Shown piece after piece: positions 58,145-58,559 of a stretch of DNA of 58,559 nt (positions are counted from its first letter, which is position 1; the number at the start of each line of letters is the position of its first letter). The notes under the pieces were generated by a model. That model worked only from the letters and a program-made list of their open reading frames with translations, searched no databases and was not told the DNA's origin. The translations under genes were made by a program, and so were the position numbers. This DNA is from an uncultured Oscillospiraceae bacterium (GTDB lineage: Bacteria; Bacillota; Clostridia; Oscillospirales; Oscillospiraceae), in contig CAKUNY010000001.1 of NCBI GenBank assembly GCA_934668605.1, forward strand, positions 1 through 58,559, read 5' to 3'.

Positions 58145-58205
58145 TGGCTTGCAGCATCAGAGAAAGCAATCAACAAAACGTTGACAGAAAAGGAGTACCA
58201 TTACA

Positions 58206-58559
58206 TTGTCTACCACAACCTGTTTGATCATCATGGCGGCGTGTCTCATCCTGTCCGCCTATTTTTCGGCCACCGAGACGGCGTTTTCCTCGGCCAACGC
58301 TACGCGCCTCAAAACCCTCGCGGAGAAGGGCAGCAAAAAAGCAAAGCTTGCCTGCGAGCTCCTGGAGCATTACGACAAACTGCTCTCCACGATCCTGATC
58401 GGCAACAACATTGTAAACATCCTCATGGCCTCCATCGGCACGGTGCTCTTTGTCCGGCACTATGGCGACGCGGGCGCGACGATCTCGACCGTCGTGGTGA
58501 CCGTCGTCGTGCTGGTCTTCGGCGAGATTTCGCCCAAGAGCGTGGCCAAGGACTGCGCC
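58206..58559 (+). CDS. HlyC/CorC-type DUF21 membrane protein, 3'-truncated by window edge
   Basis: N-terminal 118 residues of a CNNM/CorB-like transporter. The hydrophobic start LIIMAACLILSAYFSATETA, then LKTLAEKGSKKAKLACELL, TILIGNNIVNILMASIGTVL and VFGEISPKSVAKD are hallmarks of the DUF21 domain; CBS and CorC domains should lie beyond the window. The family is linked to Mg2+ or Co2+ handling. I chose the TTG at 58206, 10 bases after AGGAG. The long leader matches no known riboswitch that I can recognise. Confidence 0.88.
   Translation, partial: MSTTTCLIIMAACLILSAYFSATETAFSSANATRLKTLAEKGSKKAKLACELLEHYDKLLSTILIGNNIVNILMASIGTVLFVRHYGDAGATISTVVVTVVVLVFGEISPKSVAKDCA

Noticed and set aside
57993..58205. 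yybP-ykoY, M-box or NiCo riboswitch before the DUF21 gene
   Set aside because: I could not find the conserved cores of these families; left as an uncharacterised leader.

Overview
The window reads as part of the chromosome of a GC-rich (roughly 60% by eye) anaerobic Clostridia member, most like the Oscillospiraceae. This is inferred from AGGAGG ribosome binding sites, sigma-A type promoters, oxygen-independent class III ribonucleotide reductase, type III glutamine synthetase, a flavodiiron-rubredoxin protein, a Spo0A-like DNA-binding domain and a Bmp-type nucleoside transporter. No rRNA, tRNA, CRISPR array, prophage or transposase gene is visible.

Layout. (1) 1-11.1 kb: the 3' part of a sensor histidine kinase, then a nucleoside uptake and salvage block: adenosine deaminase, a Bmp-type nucleoside ABC transporter (lipoprotein, double ATPase, two permeases), two overlapping nucleoside hydrolases and, on the other strand, a nucleoside phosphorylase overlapping a flavodoxin-fold oxidoreductase. 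(2) 11.2-15.4 kb: a LysR regulator divergent from a YeiH-type exporter, then a P1B metal ATPase behind two CsoR/RcnR-like operators. (3) 15.4-25.2 kb: an unknown lipoprotein, a YfcE phosphodiesterase, type III glutamine synthetase, an orphan Spo0A-C-like protein, a TIGR04255 protein, and a PAP2 / alpha-beta hydrolase / DUF2804 run. (4) 25.2-35.8 kb: nrdD under several NrdR-like boxes, a MerR-GyrI regulator with a 19-bp promoter spacer, a MoxR/VWA pair, a sodium symporter gene broken by a 166-bp MITE-like element and a frameshift, a split ThrE exporter, and nrdG-dut. (5) 35.8-46.1 kb: a candidate catabolic regulon: split transketolase, a FadR-type GntR regulator, a phosphogluconate-dehydrogenase-like oxidoreductase, a Liv-type ABC transporter and an M20 dipeptidase. 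(6) 46.2-58.6 kb: an exo/endonuclease-phosphatase family protein, a four-module flavodiiron protein, a second dipeptidase, a compact J-domain/GrpE/DnaK operon, a CEOS-like dehydrogenase, a MarR regulator followed by a GNAT remnant, a flavin reductase-like protein, a methyltransferase, an unknown membrane protein and the start of a DUF21 (HlyC/CorC) protein.

Three repeat systems stand out. A modular hairpin-rich element of about 180-240 bp occurs three times, always fused to the 3' end of a gene and in that gene's orientation. A BIME-like palindromic repeat with GTAGGGG...CCCCTAC ends occurs as three composite copies plus single halves. A TA-flanked MITE-like element with perfect 25-bp terminal inverted repeats (TA included) disrupts the sodium symporter gene.

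The most system-like part is region 5. Palindromes containing TCAAACG lie at the GntR, transketolase and oxidoreductase/transporter promoters, which suggests one repressor coordinates uptake, hydrolysis and carbon entry of a still unknown substrate.
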